Of a stretch of DNA of 64,000 nucleotides, positions 12,373 through 23,905 are shown one piece after another. Position numbers and translations under genes: made by a program. The DNA lies in NCBI GenBank assembly GCA_963556195.1, contig OY744531.1, positions 50,004,700-50,068,699 of the forward strand, in the 5' to 3' direction. Position 1 is the first letter of the stretch. Each line of letters begins with the position of its first letter. The notes under the pieces were generated by a model. The model saw nothing but the letters and a program-made list of their open reading frames with translations. It did no database searches and was not told where the DNA came from. The stretch is from Sepiola atlantica (taxonomy: Eukaryota; Mollusca; Cephalopoda; Sepiida; Sepiolidae).

Positions 12373-13335
12373 GTTTTAAAGAGCACATTAAGTAAATAAA
12401 AACGATAAATTCTAATAGATTTTTATAAGAGATTTAAAAAGGAAATTCTATTCATTCATATACAGATAGCAGCCTTATTCTTTATCACTATTAAATGAAA
12501 ACAGAAACTCTATGGAATTAAAGTAAAAATATAACATTTTGTTAAGTTATTAAAAACAAATCTGCTGTGTTAATAGTTTATAACGTTACTATTGAATTAC
12601 AGGTGCAATGCAACACCGATTAGAAATAGTATTGCACTTGTGCATAATAGCACACCACAAATTTAAAGGAGATTCCAGAGTTTTGATGACAAATTCCCGA
12701 CTTGATCGATATAGACAGATGATAAATTGGTCGATACGAATAAAAAAGATGGTTATCGACCTCTGTTCTCCATTTTCAGTCTACCTTCCCCCCCATACAA
12801 AACAACACCTTTATAAGAAAACACTCATCCTCTAAATGTACATGGACAGGCAATGCCATTGTTCTCCATGTTCGAGCACCCCCAGAAACAATGCCCAAAC
12901 GAACCACAAGTGCACTATTTTGCCCATGTAAGAAACTGAAGAACGAGTGCAGCTCCTTCCCGGCCCTACCTTACCCATACTAGCCTCTACAGGCAAAGAC
13001 CAACAAAAAATAAACCTGAATAAAAAAAAATGAAAGAAAACAATTAAAAACATTTTCCTTTTCTGAGCAATCAAGAGAAAAAAGGAAAAAATACATAATT
13101 TTTGATAAATAAATTGTTTGCAAAAAAAAAACGTTTGTTCTGTTCATTGAGTATTCGAGTATCTACGTCAAGCCTCGGGAATCTCCACGAGCATAGAAAT
13201 TCTTTGGTGTGCTATTTTGCACAAGTACCAATAATACATATATATTACAGGTGCAACACCTATTTTCTCACAACTGATGGTCCGGCACCTCTTTTAATCC
13301 AGACAAAATTACAAAAGGGAACTTGATAATACTGC
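12373..13335. repeat. Unannotated region with a widely spaced inverted repeat
   Basis: A stretch at 12625-12680 (including ATTGCACTTGTGCATAATAG and CACACCA) is repeated in reverse complement at 13178-13232. ATTACAGGTGCAA occurs directly at both 12597 and 13248. The pair could be the ends of a decayed element of about 650 bp. Small ORFs inside are not recognised and are probably chance. Confidence 0.4.
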
Positions 13336-13339
13336 TGTC

Positions 13340-14420
13340 ACCAGACTAGTTTACTGGGTGGCTTATAGGTGGCTCTGTGTTTAGCGTACCACCAATCTGA
13401 TTGTTTACATTCCACCTGTTGGTAGTAGTCACTATTTAATTTGAGATTATATCTTATTTTGATTAAATTTAACCCTAGTTATGGCAGTCGTGGTGTTAAA
13501 TGTAAACATCGGTCTATTTCCATCAAAGAAAAAGTTGAACGACTGAAAGAACTGTTTAAGTTTTTAGCAATCCTGGTGTTTTAGTACTTGTTGACATTGG
13601 ATTTGAAGACGACCACGTTGTAGCTTGTAAAGAAGCAATCCCGTGGTATTATGGTCTACAAATGGGAAGTTCTTGGAAACAAACTCTGTTCATGAACATT
13701 CTGTTTGATGTTAGGCACATGGAGGAAGAAAGGAAAGTTCTTTTCAGTTGTGGTAGGTCGACGAGTTCTTATTGTGAATGTCTTACGATGAAGAACAAAA
13801 GATTGAAGCTCAGTCGAGCACCTTCCATGGAAATAATGATAGAATAGAGAAAGACTAGCGACATCTCTTCTATGAGAAGGGAGCTGTAGAGAACAGAAAA
13901 GATCACTCCCCACTAGATTGCAAAGTTGATTTTGAACCCTGTCAATGCAGGAAAGATTACCCTAAGAGGTACCTCCCTAGATGTTGCCACAGTATTCCAT
14001 CTTAATAAGTATTTGACTCTTATAAGATTGCATCAGGAGTTAGGTACTTTTTGGAGCCATAGAATGATCCAACCATTTTCCCAGCAATCTTAGCAATAGA
14101 TTGTATATAAGTCTTCCATTTTAGAAATTTGAGTGAAAGTCAGTCCTAGGAGCTTATTAAAACAAGGGGCCTCCTCAAGGAGAGAGTCATTAATTTCAAT
14201 TGGGGCAAAATAAGGATCTGAGTGTTGGTGCCGAAAGAAGAGAAACATAATTTTAGAGGCGTTAAAAGTAACAAGCTATTTTTGCCCCATTGCACCACGT
14301 GCTTCTGATCAGCAAGATCTTGATCATTAATCATCAGTGCTCTTTGAAGTGCTGCCATAGACAGTTGTATTGTTTGCATAGATGTCAACAAATGATCTAA
14401 GAATATGATTTGGAAGATTA
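13340..14420 (-). mobile_element. Jockey/CR1-like LINE, RT C-terminus and 3' end
   Basis: On the minus strand, 14400-14140 gives VDIYAxxTTVYGSTSK-like coding that is colinear with the RT palm at 29780-29990. 13913-13480 matches 30290-30640, the region after the RT that ends the ORF. Shared blocks include GGTGCTCGACTGAGCT and the NTMPxxxLPSYNVVVFKSNVNK-type C-terminus. The copy is frameshifted throughout. Confidence 0.75.
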
Positions 14421-14912
14421 TTAATTCTTCTTTGAATCATATGGTTATACAACAGCTTCCAACATCTTTATGCAGTCCTTTGCATTATCATTGAAAATAG
14501 CTAGGTTTTTCAAGCTGCACTGTAGAGAACACACACGGCAATGGTTCATTGTGTCCTCCCCATCTCACATTCGCAGATGGTTGGGTCACTTTTGTATCCC
14601 CATCTGGCTTTGGATTGCCCTATTTCTGTTCTAAAGTGGTCGAGCGTCTTCCACTGGACCCAGGGTGCTTCTGAGATAGGAGGGAATGGTCAGAAGCCTT
14701 CTGATCCACAGCTATAGTCTAGTCTCTTCCTGAGATGTTGTTAGAGGCTGGACGTGGTCGAGAAAACTTTTCCTTGACTTTTCAGTCGCTTAGTTGTTTG
14801 TTCATGTCCATGAAGGAGGTAGCAACTTCTGATCTTACATTTGAAGGGGCAATGTCAGTGAAGAGAAGCAGGTTGTTCAGGTTTGTAGGCTTCAGGCAAC
14901 CAGTCATCAAGC

Positions 14913-14965
14913 AATAAATTAGACATAACAATCAGCGACACACTGATTGTTATGTCTAATTTATT
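14913..14965. repeat. Perfect 23-bp hairpin
   Basis: AATAAATTAGACATAACAATCAG (14913-14935) is exactly reverse-complemented at 14943-14965, with a 7-nt loop. It lies inside LINE sequence and is not a family feature that I recognise. Confidence 0.85.
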
Positions 14966-14997
14966 GTCATGTCTTGATTTCTTCCAATCAGGATATG

Positions 14998-15026
14998 TGT
15001 ACTGTGCAAAGGAATTGCACAGTACA
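14998..15026. repeat. Perfect 12-bp hairpin
   Basis: TGTACTGTGCAA (14998-15009) and TTGCACAGTACA (15015-15026) surround a 5-nt loop. The hairpin is 33 bp downstream of the 23-bp one. Confidence 0.85.
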
Positions 15027-15838
15027 TTTTAGTGTGTATGCTATGGCTCCCCACTTTCGGTTGGTCAGTTTCCGTAGGATGTTGTTCAGGGAGCTGACTT
15101 TCTATTTGGTGTTTTTTATATATTTCTTGAGTTCTTAAGTTGTATTCCAGACAACATAATGTTAAGTAGTTGGTTGGCTTCCCAGTTCTTGAATGAAACG
15201 AGCAGGCTTGAGTCTTTGCAGGTTTTGCATGCAGGTGCTTGCTCTCGTCATAAAGGAATAGCTCATATAAGGCTTTGTGAGTTGAGATTCGTTTCTACTG
15301 CTCTGAATTATTATCTTGGGATTTTACACACGGTCGTCAACAGAGATGAACCACTCAGTGTTCTGGTACATTGGCTGGTAATCGGTGTAGGTCTTATACA
15401 GTCGTGGAGCCAGCACACTACCTTGAGGTAAGCCATTTCTTTGTCGTCGCCAACGACTGTGGTGTTCAGGGTAACATAGAAGCGCCTGTTTTTCAAGATG
15501 GATCCGATGAGGTTTGTGAATGCCATGTCTTTTGTCAGATCTTTTTCAGGAGGAGGTTGTGGTTCACAGTGTTGTATATGACAGACAGATCAACAAAGAT
15601 GGCTCCTATTACCAGTCCTATCTACAACCCATCTTAAATGTGATGAGTGAGATTCAGGAGTTGGCTTGTTGTGAATTTGCCAGGCCGTTGCCAATTTGAG
15701 AGGATCAAGGGCTCAAACAGCTTAAACAGGTCACATAGTAGGGAGATCAGGTGGAAACTCTTTGCATCTGCTGGATCTGGTTTGAGAAGAGCAATAATTC
15801 CGGGTTTTCTCCAGAACATTGGGATGTTTTTGTTTTTT

Positions 15839-16035
15839 TAATGGAAATCGCTCATGACAAGGCATGAAGCCATTTCATGTAATGAGCTAACAAGAACAAA
15901 ATATGATTATCACAAAGACAAGAGATGTCTATTGGCTTTAGTATTGAAAAGACTAAGGCTAGGTAGGAGTAAAACAGTCAGCAGGAAGAGAGTTTCACAG
16001 ATTACCAAGTCTGACAAAAGAATTTTGAGTTTGAC
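15839..16035. other. Unannotated
   Basis: No recognised element. It lies between a LINE remnant and the left half of a split dispersed repeat. Confidence 0.35.
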
Positions 16036-16600
16036 AAGACACACCTGAAGGCAGTCAGAGGTTACAGGAAAGTCTGAATTACCTACTAGACACCATTCTT
16101 GAGTGTCTTCGGTCTCTCTGTAGAAGGCTTTGTCAGGAAAACCTGATATGAGGATACTTTACCTTACAAGTAAACCGTGACCAAATATTCAAAATGTCAT
16201 AGTATTCTTAGCCCAAATAAAATTCCCTCGACATGCTATACATTGGCTCATACGAGAAATGGTGCACCTTCTCCTAGTGATGTTACCTCAAGTACTCCAC
16301 CAGAAAAGATTAATTATTGCCTTGGAATCCGGCAAGACCAAGAGATCACAAGAAGGATATATTATAACACAGTAACCTGGTCAATTCGGAAGAAGAAAAT
16401 TGATGTTTTTAACTTCTTTACTAACTCAACATTTGACAGATAAAGAGAACTTTAATGGAATATTCAAATATCTTTGTATCTAATATAGAGATCAAGTGTT
16501 TGCCCCAGGAAGGGGCCCCTCGATTTCTGAGAATTTAGACTGAAGCAAAATGAAACTAAAGGTTACATCAACTGAAACGTTGTAAGAATGGCATCTAAGT
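16036..16600 (+). mobile_element. Hammerhead-like dispersed repeat split by a ~494-bp insertion
   Basis: The repeat at the window end (63940-64000, minus strand) reads ACAAGACACACCTGAAG through GAGGTTACAT to CTGAAACGTTG. Here the first half sits at 16036-16066 and the second half at 16560-16600. AGGTTACA occurs at both break edges (16059-16066 and 16560-16567), an 8-bp duplication as expected for a hAT-type insertion. The 16067-16559 insert shows no obvious terminal inverted repeats, so its class is open. Confidence 0.5.
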
Positions 16601-17325
16601 AGTCCAAATAATTCAAATAATTCAAATGTCTTGCATCCGGTAGAATGCCCCACCAACAGTGAAAACAAAAAGATAAGAACATTGAAAAGAAAATATTGAA
16701 CTCTTCAAGTGAAAATGACTCAGTCAGTCCGGTGCTTTGGAAGTACTTAAGTCGGTCTACCTTTGGTCTTTGCTGTTTAGTGGTGAATTTCACATTGAGC
16801 AACAACTGACGTGCACCTTGGTTGGCAGTGGTGGTGTATTTCCTGGTAATCTGTACGGAATTTTGAATGGAACCCATTATAAAATGCCTTTGTTATAGAC
16901 TCTGAAGAAAAAAGAAGCTCAATTTAATCCAGCCCCATTAATTTATTCCTCAGCAAATAGCTACTTGCATTCAATTAATCGTAGATAATGAATCGTTTTT
17001 TTGTTTTTACTATTTGGTCACTACTTATGAAGGCCAAGAGTCACTCAAGGATAAGACTTGATATGATAACAATTCTACGAGAGGCATTGCCCATTAGTCG
17101 GTTTATTGGTCTGTCGCGCTTCAGTTTCAAATAGCATTTATATCACTAAATGTACAGATTGAATTGACGTATCTTATCTGAGATGCGTCCAAGAATCTCT
17201 ATAGGAGGCTCTGTCCTTTTTTTTTTTGACTGTTGGGTCATCACTTTTATCAAAAGCCACTCGATGATACGGGTTAATAATGAGATGGAAAGATTGTCAG
17301 CCGAAAGATGAGAAACAAGTGTGAT
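16601..17325. other. Unannotated
   Basis: No recognised protein or repeat family. Two loosely similar stretches (near 17005 and 17235, TTTGGTCAxxACTT ... xxAGxCACTCxA) may be an old duplication. A 12-nt T run lies near 17217. Confidence 0.35.
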
Positions 17326-17605
17326 TGCATATGAGACCCTTTATGACAAGTATTTGTTGAGATTGGATTTCGAGAGCAACCATGTTGTAATTTGCAAGGA
17401 ATCAGTCCCGCGGTAACGTGCTAAACAGACGGGAAACTTTTGCAAAGAAGTTCTGTCCATTGAAATTCTGCCTGATGCTAGGCACATGGCGGAAAAAAGA
17501 AAGTTATTTTTCTTCGTGGTAGAGGATTAGTTCTTGCAGTTAATGGCTTACTAGGAGAAACTACAGATTAGAGCTCAGTCGAGATATTGTGTTTCAGTTC
17601 TAAAA
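17326..17605 (-). mobile_element. Jockey/CR1-like LINE 3' fragment
   Basis: This matches 13580-13860 and the minus-strand equivalent of 30290-30560: GACAAGTATTTGTTGA, TGGATTTxGA, GGCACATGGxGGAA and AGAGCTCAGTCGAG. Only the 3' end is present, consistent with 5'-truncated retroposition. Confidence 0.7.
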
Positions 17606-17639
17606 TAACCCAAAAAGGGTTGATTTACTGTAATAAAGA

Positions 17640-19036
17640 CGAACCGAACTACCCTAAACTTTAATTTTTCCCGGGTAACGCCGTTTTTTTCCTTCTTTTT
17701 TCTACTAGTGTGCCTAGTGAGAAAAAATGAACTCAATTCATTTTTTCCAAATTCTTCAATTGTTTTTTTTTTCTCATTTCCTTTTCTTATTATCCCTATC
17801 TTTTAATGCTAACAGACATTTACGCTACCATCGCAGCCGCCACACACTGTCCAGCCGTGTCAGCCAATCAAAAGCTACTGACCTCATCTCGTTGCCGAAT
17901 AACAGATGGGAAATGTAAAAATATTTCCTTTTTGTTGTCTTCTTGCTCATTTTTGCTTTCTTCCTTGTATTTTCTTATTCTTTTTGTACAGTCTTTATTT
18001 TTTTCTGAATTTTACTTTTTACTGTATTTGTGTTTTGTTTTTCGTTTGTTTGCAATAGACAAACATTTTCATTATTATTTCAAATTGAATTTAAAAATGT
18101 TTTTATTTGGCTTTTCATCGCTTTTACCTTTTATCGTCTTTGTTTTTTGTCATTCTTTTATCTATATTGTTTTACATATATTACTCAGTTTTCATTTTTT
18201 TCGTTCTTCTAATTGTTGTTTCCTCTTCGAATTGTTCTTCGTCAACTTATTTAAAACTTCGTCTTATTCTTCTCTTTCTTAAGGTTCTTCTTCCTCTACT
18301 TTTTTCAAACTTGTTCATCTTCTTCATCTTCTTCATCATCTTCATCTTCTTCTTCTTCTTCTTCTTCTTCTTCATTTCTTCTTTTATATTCATTCTTCTT
18401 TTATTATCTTTCTTCTCCGTCATACTGTTATCTTTCTTCGTCTTCGTTTTCTCCATCTATTATCTTCTTGTTTCGTTCTTATTATATTTCTTCTCTTTCT
18501 TCTTCTTTTTCTATTTTCTTTCCTCTATTTCTTCCATTTCTTCTTCCATTTCTTCTTCTTTTTCTTCTTCTATTATCTTTCTCTTCTTCCTCTTTTTCTT
18601 TCACTATATTTCTTTTTTTTATTTTATTTTCTTTTTCTTCAATTATCTTTCTTTTTCTTCTTCTTTTTTCTTCAATTATAGTTCTTTTATTATTTTTCTA
18701 TTGTCTTCCCCTTTCTGCTTATTCTGCTATATTTCTCTTCTGCCCCTTCTTCGTCTATTATGATTCTTCATTTTTGATTATATTCTTCTTCTTCTTCTTC
18801 TTCTTTTTCTTTTTCTTCTTCTCCCCTTTTCTTATTTTTCTTCTTTTCTTGCTTCTTCATCATCTTATTCTGCTATTATGTTTCTTGTTGTTTTATTATT
18901 TTCTTTCATTTTCTTTCTTTTTCTTTTAGGATATTTCTTCTCCGTCTTCTTCATTTTCTCGTAGCTTTCTTCTTCTTCTTCTTCTTCTTCTTCTTCTTCT
19001 TCTTCTTCTTCTTCTTCTTCTTCTTCTTCTTCTCAT
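17640..19036 (+). repeat. 1.4-kb polypyrimidine tract with (TTC)n
   Basis: The plus strand is dominated by C and T for about 1.4 kb, with (TTC)n blocks at about 18345-18375, 18780-18810 and a clean 70-bp run at 18963-19032. Such purine/pyrimidine asymmetry can form triplex DNA. The long Phe/Ser/Leu-rich frames here (for example 18107-18763) are composition artefacts. Confidence 0.9.
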
Positions 19037-19452
19037 AACCATTCTTTCTTACTGACCGATACTGTTGTTGTCAGTCATACGATGCGCTTCTCTTCGGAAT
19101 CTAAATTCTTCTTATTGATCCTGACATTAACAGGCTGGACACCAACCATAGCGCTGGTAGGTGGATGAGGTACACGCTGCTCGGTTGTCTGGACAAAAGT
19201 CCACTCCAGGGAAGGATGACAAAAGAGGACGTTTGTCCCTTCGATTGGACGACGATGATGTATTGGAATGTCTACCAATGATTAGAAGAAATGGGGAAAT
19301 GATGAAATGGATTTCTCGGCTAGTCTTTCTTGGGTTGCTTTTATTTTCTCTTCGGCGTTTTTTTGTTTTTTTTTTCCTTTGATAATGGCGAACAAAATCA
19401 TCAGGTCAGCAGAAAACTTGATAATTACAAAAGAAAATTTAAATACTATCAT
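19037..19452. other. Unannotated
   Basis: No recognised feature. Composition is more balanced than on either side. Short frames on both strands have no family match I can name. Confidence 0.35.
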
Positions 19453-19495
19453 TCACACAGACACACACACACACACATATATATATTTGCATAAA

Positions 19496-19581
<86 letters not shown>
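19453..19581. repeat. (CA)n and (TA)n microsatellites
   Basis: CA runs lie at about 19457-19478 and 19496-19520, followed by about 60 bp of TA. Confidence 0.9.
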
Positions 19582-19584
<3 letters not shown>

Positions 19585-19707
19585 TAAATGATAATTTATT
19601 TCATTTTGACTACAAAATTGATTTTGTTTCATGAGAGCGGTTTGTGTGGCTCCCGTTCTTCAGCTCTTAAAATAAAATTATCATATATGTAAAATTATCA
19701 TATAAAT

Positions 19708-19765
<58 letters not shown>

Positions 19766-19773
19766 CTTAAAAT

Positions 19774-19961
19774 ATGAGTTAAAATGGAAAGACGGAAGAC
19801 TTAAAACTGAATGTTTCGTTTAGCTGTCGTGTGGGATTTATCAAGAGAGAAAAATCTAAAAGTTTTCTGCCACTTTTAGCTTTTTCTTTCTTGATAAAGC
19901 CCATGTAACAGTTGGGCGAAAGGTTAAGTTTTAGATCTTCTGCTTTTCCATTTTAACTCAT
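19774..19961. mobile_element. Foldback element with two hammerhead-like fossil cores
   Basis: Arms ATGAGTTAAAATGGAAAG / CTTTTCCATTTTAACTCAT bound a 188-bp imperfect palindrome between (TA)n tracts. In the minus direction (19846-19812) and the plus direction (19889-19925) each half reads TTGATAAA, a stem ATCCCA.. or GCCCA.., a loop, then CGAAA. This has the layout of a hammerhead core (CTGATGA - stem II - GAAA) with decayed bases. It is the same family as 48467-48665. Confidence 0.6.
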
Positions 19962-19989
19962 ACCGTCGGATTTATTTTTATCCTTTTAT

Positions 19990-19991
19990 TT

Positions 19992-20066
<75 letters not shown>
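19990..20066. repeat. (CA)n-(TA)n microsatellite
   Basis: CA at about 19993-20016 is followed by interrupted TA up to 20066. Confidence 0.9.
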
Positions 20067-20071
<5 letters not shown>

Positions 20072-21180
20072 CGGGGTTGATCGTTGTTGATCGGCCTCAC
20101 AACTAAGAAAGTGGACACAGGTAAATTACGACAAATGGAAAAGAAGAGAGGACAAACACAGATGAACAGTTTAAAAAAGAGAGGCGTTTATTTACCATAA
20201 GAGGTAATAACTGGTTGAGAAGGAAAACTAAGAATAACAGGGGTGACGTCACTGGAAGCAGGAAAAGGCTGGAATGACGTCACTGGTACTGGAAAAGGAG
20301 CTGGAGAAGGTGATGCTGGAATGATGAACAGGCAGGACAACAGAGTGTGCTGCAGAGCGCCGGGGCAGCTGGAGAGTGCTGTGCCCGCCGGGGTAGTCGT
20401 TGGAGTGTAGTGTTGCAGAGTGCCGGGCATCGCTGGAGTCTGCTCAGGACTGCTGGAGATTGTTGCAGAGGGCTGGAGTCTGCTCAGGCTTGCTAGTGCA
20501 GCAGGAGCCGAGTGAGATGGAGCAGGTGCCGCTGCTGAGGTGCAGGTGCTGGGGACGAAGCAGGAACAGGAGACTGGAGAGGCAGGCTGGAGTTCAGGGG
20601 ATGGAGCAGGACGGAAACTTTCAATCTCATTAGTAGTTTGTATTTAGCCCTGAAAAGGGCTGTTTGATTGTTGCTGCTGTCTGCTTCCTGGCTCAAGGTC
20701 CACCCAGTCGGTTTATTTATCTACCTCCCACAAGGTAAGATGTGACACAAGGTCGGGAAAGTGGGATTAGATAAGCCAGCACTCGAGAGGTGAGCACTCT
20801 GGCCATTTAAAAATTGTCTGGGCAGCCCCGTCGGCATTCCCTGGTAGAGGCGCCTCAGGCAGTAAGCAATAATCTTACTCCTCCCCAAAGAAGGGAGGCA
20901 AAGCCTGGGAGGGTGCACCTTCTAGAACTGCACAGGACCGACAACCCCCAATAGACCGGCATAAATCCAGACCCAAAGACCCGGACGATTTTATTTAGAC
21001 AAAAGTAAAGGTTACAGCAAATATTTAATATGGAAAATAAAAAACAATGCGTGCAAATATTCCTGTTTGTCTTAGGCACAAGGCCCGAATCGTTGGTCAT
21101 ACAATTTGTCTGTCTATGTGCACTTAGCTAGACTCTCTCACCAAAATACTTCATTCTCTCTGTGGGTTGTGCCTACTTAG
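20067..21180. other. GC-richer region, possible decayed LTR or promoter-like block
   Basis: This is not recognised as a gene. Two full TGACGTCA palindromes (CRE/ATF-type sites) lie at 20244-20251 and 20275-20282 in similar local contexts. 20340-20620 is a G/A/CTG-rich stretch with repeated GCTGGAG and TGCTGCAG words. Around 20715-20830 the minus strand carries a SINE-like tail (CCGACCTTGTGTCACATCTT). The small ORFs are not supported. Confidence 0.4.
20244..20282. promoter_or_regulatory. Paired CRE-like TGACGTCA sites
   Basis: Two exact 8-bp palindromes lie 31 bp apart, each followed by CTGG. They match the cAMP-response element consensus. No downstream gene is visible, so function is speculative. 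Confidence 0.4.
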
Positions 21181-22850
21181 GTGATCCCCAATTTGTATAA
21201 AAAATTTTATTGGAAAAATTCATTGTGGGGGAGTGGGACAATATTTACAATTTTTTAAATATGAACATGGTTAGTAGTGCCCTCCCAACCCTCTGCTAAG
21301 TGGTAGACTGTCCACTGTTTTCCGGGTGCTCCGAAAACAAATAGGTCAGTCTCTAATTAGGAGTGGGAATTAAGAAGGGGGGCGGTTCAAAAATAAAGTG
21401 CGTCTGGATGGGATGTGGGAATGGGTGGTGGTGTCCTCCAAGATGTACATTGACCAAAACAAAGTGTAGGGAGTGGGCATCTTTGGAGGCTCTCTACTAC
21501 CAAAAACAAAAAACAGGGTCACTCTACTAGATAAGGGTCTTTGTTAAAGAAAGATTGAGGGGTGGGTTCCGTAGAACCCAGGACCGCGTGTGCCATGCCT
21601 AAGCAGGGAACATGTGTTCATACCTGGCGCCTCGACGGATGCACAAGCTAATGTCGTGCACCCACCTCCTATCGAACTCCATGGGATGTAATCTCCTCCA
21701 ATCGCATCTGATCTTCACTCTGAGCTGGTGCTTAAAGTAGACGATCAGATCACGATCGGAAACAGATTCAACCCCATGGACCTCGTCAAGATGTGAAACC
21801 CACGTCACCATTCTCGCTACGGCTAGGATGGTTAGAAAAAACATTCTTTTCTCCCTAGGCCACGGCGGGGCCACGTTGTGGACAACCAATGCTTCATTCT
21901 GGGGCATCGGATGCTCGGCATCGATGCGAGCCGTTACCTCTCCGACATACTCCCAGAGTCGCCGAAGTTTGCTGCAAGCGAAAAAGGCGTGCTCGGCCGT
22001 TTCTCTTTCGCGGTCGTCGCAGCGCTGGCAGTAAAGATCCGTCCTCACTCCATCTCTGGTGAGCTTGTCGTAAAGGGGCAGCGCGTTCCGGACCAGTAAC
22101 CAGGTCAGAGAGTACTCAGAGTTGTTGAGGTAACTCTGGCCTGGCGCCTAACTCCACTCCGACCATCCCAGCCGCTCCCCAAGCGGATCCGAAGCGGACC
22201 TCTCCACTAACTCCCGATATAGTCTTTTCCTCTGCTGTGTAAGAGCCCTGGGCCCCAGCAATGCCTTAAGCGCGGCTCGGCATTCGGTGAGGAATTTCGG
22301 TTCTCCCCTCGGTCTACAACGGGCTTCAACCTCGGGGGCGGGTATGAGGCCGCGGAAGGCTTTCCAGACCGCAGGGACCCAAGGAAAATCATCTGTCAAA
22401 GAGCGACCCAGAAAAACCAATCTTTCGACATGTCTATGACTTGCCAGATCCGACATTCCCAAGCCCTCCTTGCTCGGATGTTGAATACAGACCTGTCTGC
22501 GGACATATGGCTTCCCTCTCTTCCAAAGAAGCGAGAAGAGCAGGCGGGTGAAAACCAAAAGGCGATCCGCAGGCAGGGGTAGTACAGACAGTCAGTAAAG
22601 GATGAGAGGAAAAACGTAAGTGGCGCACGCCTCGGCTCTACCCTTTAAGGAAAGTTTCCTTCGAATCCAAATTGCGACCGACGATTCGACCTTTGACTGT
22701 ACCTCCGACCAATTCTTTTCCAGCTGGAGGCCCAGTCCGAACCAAATGCCAAGGATCCGGATCGGGCCATTCAGCCAGCTGAAAATACCTGGTAGTGCGG
22801 CTTCGCCGCTCCAGCTGGTTTTAATAAATGTATAGATTACGACAAATAAT
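21181..22850 (-). mobile_element. Tx1-clade LINE ORF2 3' third and 3' UTR
   Basis: Minus-strand coding from about 22830 to 21599 matches the C-terminal region of Tx1-type ORF2. It includes GPIRILGIWFG, NWSEVQSKVESSVAIWIRRKLSLKGRAEACATYVFPLIL (about 22780-22600, frameshifted), SPYVRRQVC-like KRGKPYVRRQVCIQHPSKEGLGMSDLASHRHVERLVFLGR (22558-22148), and CQRCDDRERETAEHAFFACSKLRRLW through REKRMFFLTILAVARM to LRVKIRCDWRRL (22048-21599). Its GC content is clearly above the flanks. At least two frameshifts make it inactive, and the 5' three quarters are missing. 21181-21598 is probably 3' UTR; the exact end is not determined. Confidence 0.85.
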
Positions 22851-23210
22851 TCCTGTGGGAATTATTCGTCGCCCAATCGAGTCAAGAAGTTGTTGGACTG
22901 TATAAGAAATATAGTCTGCTATCCCAACAAACTATATTTTTATTCCTTCCATCCAAAAAGATAGAAGGCATGGGTGAAACCCTGTTTTTTTTTATATTTC
23001 TTTCTAGAATGTTCGTTGAAGCTCAGTATTTTTCCACTTTTCTAGACGAAGAGTTAAAAGCATCAACGACGGCAAAATACAGGCAGCAGCCAGTATTTTT
23101 CCGTCTCACATAGCATGCAAGGGGTTAAAAAAAACTGCTGCTGTCATCTTTTTTAAGATGGCGTCTGATCCAAAAGTAAACAAACATAGCGGTACCGACC
23201 GTGACAATAT
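22851..23210. other. Unannotated
   Basis: A small dyad (AATAATTCC / GGAATTATT with CGAC/GTCG ends) lies at about 22841-22873. Nothing else is recognised. Confidence 0.35.
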
Positions 23211-23262
23211 ATATATAAAATTACATTAAATATATTTATATATATATATAAATATATTTTAT

Positions 23263-23320
<58 letters not shown>
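23211..23320. repeat. (TA)n-rich microsatellite
   Basis: Interrupted AT repeats end in about 50 bp of pure TA. Confidence 0.9.
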
Positions 23321-23905
23321 TAGAAAAATAACCGTCCCAGAACGGGTGAAAAATAGCTTTGCACCACTTTTATGTCCCCTTATGAAGATTAAAATCAAGA
23401 TATAATGTTACTAAACCGTATGTCTAGAATCGTTATTCCAATTTTGATCAAAATCCATTATATAATTTTTATTCTAGAATGTAAGCTTAAGGGGTCTTTA
23501 GAGGAAATTGAAATGTAAGGATTCTTGCTTAATTCGTGTCTAATGACTATGGATCAAATTCAATGCAAATATAATATATTTGAAGTTTCAAATGCGAGTT
23601 TGTACTCATGTTATGTCTCCTAAAAACCCTTTAAAATACACAAAAAAAAATGAAATTTGGGGAATATTTATTAGTTGAGGTCTCATACCTATTGTTAAAA
23701 TTTCACGAATATCGAATGTATCTGAATTTTCATGAATGGCTTCCACCCCTTAGTATGCCCTTTGCATAAAACTAAATATAACCCACATTTCGCCCCCTTA
23801 CACCTAGCAGCTGTGTTTCTAAATTCATAATGATCGGTTAATCAGTTTGGAAATGAATCCTGTACATACAAATATGTAAACTTAATAAATATAGAAATAT
23901 AAATG
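23321..23905 (+). repeat. Dispersed ~600-bp non-coding family, copy 1
   Basis: The block starts at CTAGAAAAATAACCGTCCCAG and runs through TTTGCACCACTTTTATG, AATCAAGATATAATG and TTTTGATCAAAATCCATTA. It recurs in reverse at 47989-48335 and 61250-61745, and as a short piece at 41115-41190. There is no coding capacity and the order of motifs is conserved. It is probably a non-autonomous DNA element, and its ends tend to lie beside (TA)n. Confidence 0.75.

Larger units (their letters stand above)
14450..15838 (-). mobile_element. Second LINE lineage: reverse transcriptase remnant
   Basis: Minus-strand translation near 15820-15640 reads WRKPGIIALLKPDPADAKSFHLISLLCDLFKLFE, the RT finger region. Near 15530-15310 it reads MAFTNLIGSILKNRRFYVTLN, and the downstream palm is damaged. 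Near 14690-14540 the end reads LDHFRTEIGQSKARWGYKSDPTICECE, matching the cysteine-bearing C-terminus of Jockey-like RTs. Spacing and stops show a pseudogene of about 1.4 kb. Two perfect hairpins interrupt its middle (14913-14965 and 14998-15026). Confidence 0.8.

Noticed and set aside
18107..18763. 218-codon hydrophobic ORF, apparent multi-pass membrane protein
   Set aside because: Phe/Ser/Leu composition follows directly from the TTC/TTT-rich tract; the antisense frame is all Lys/Met.
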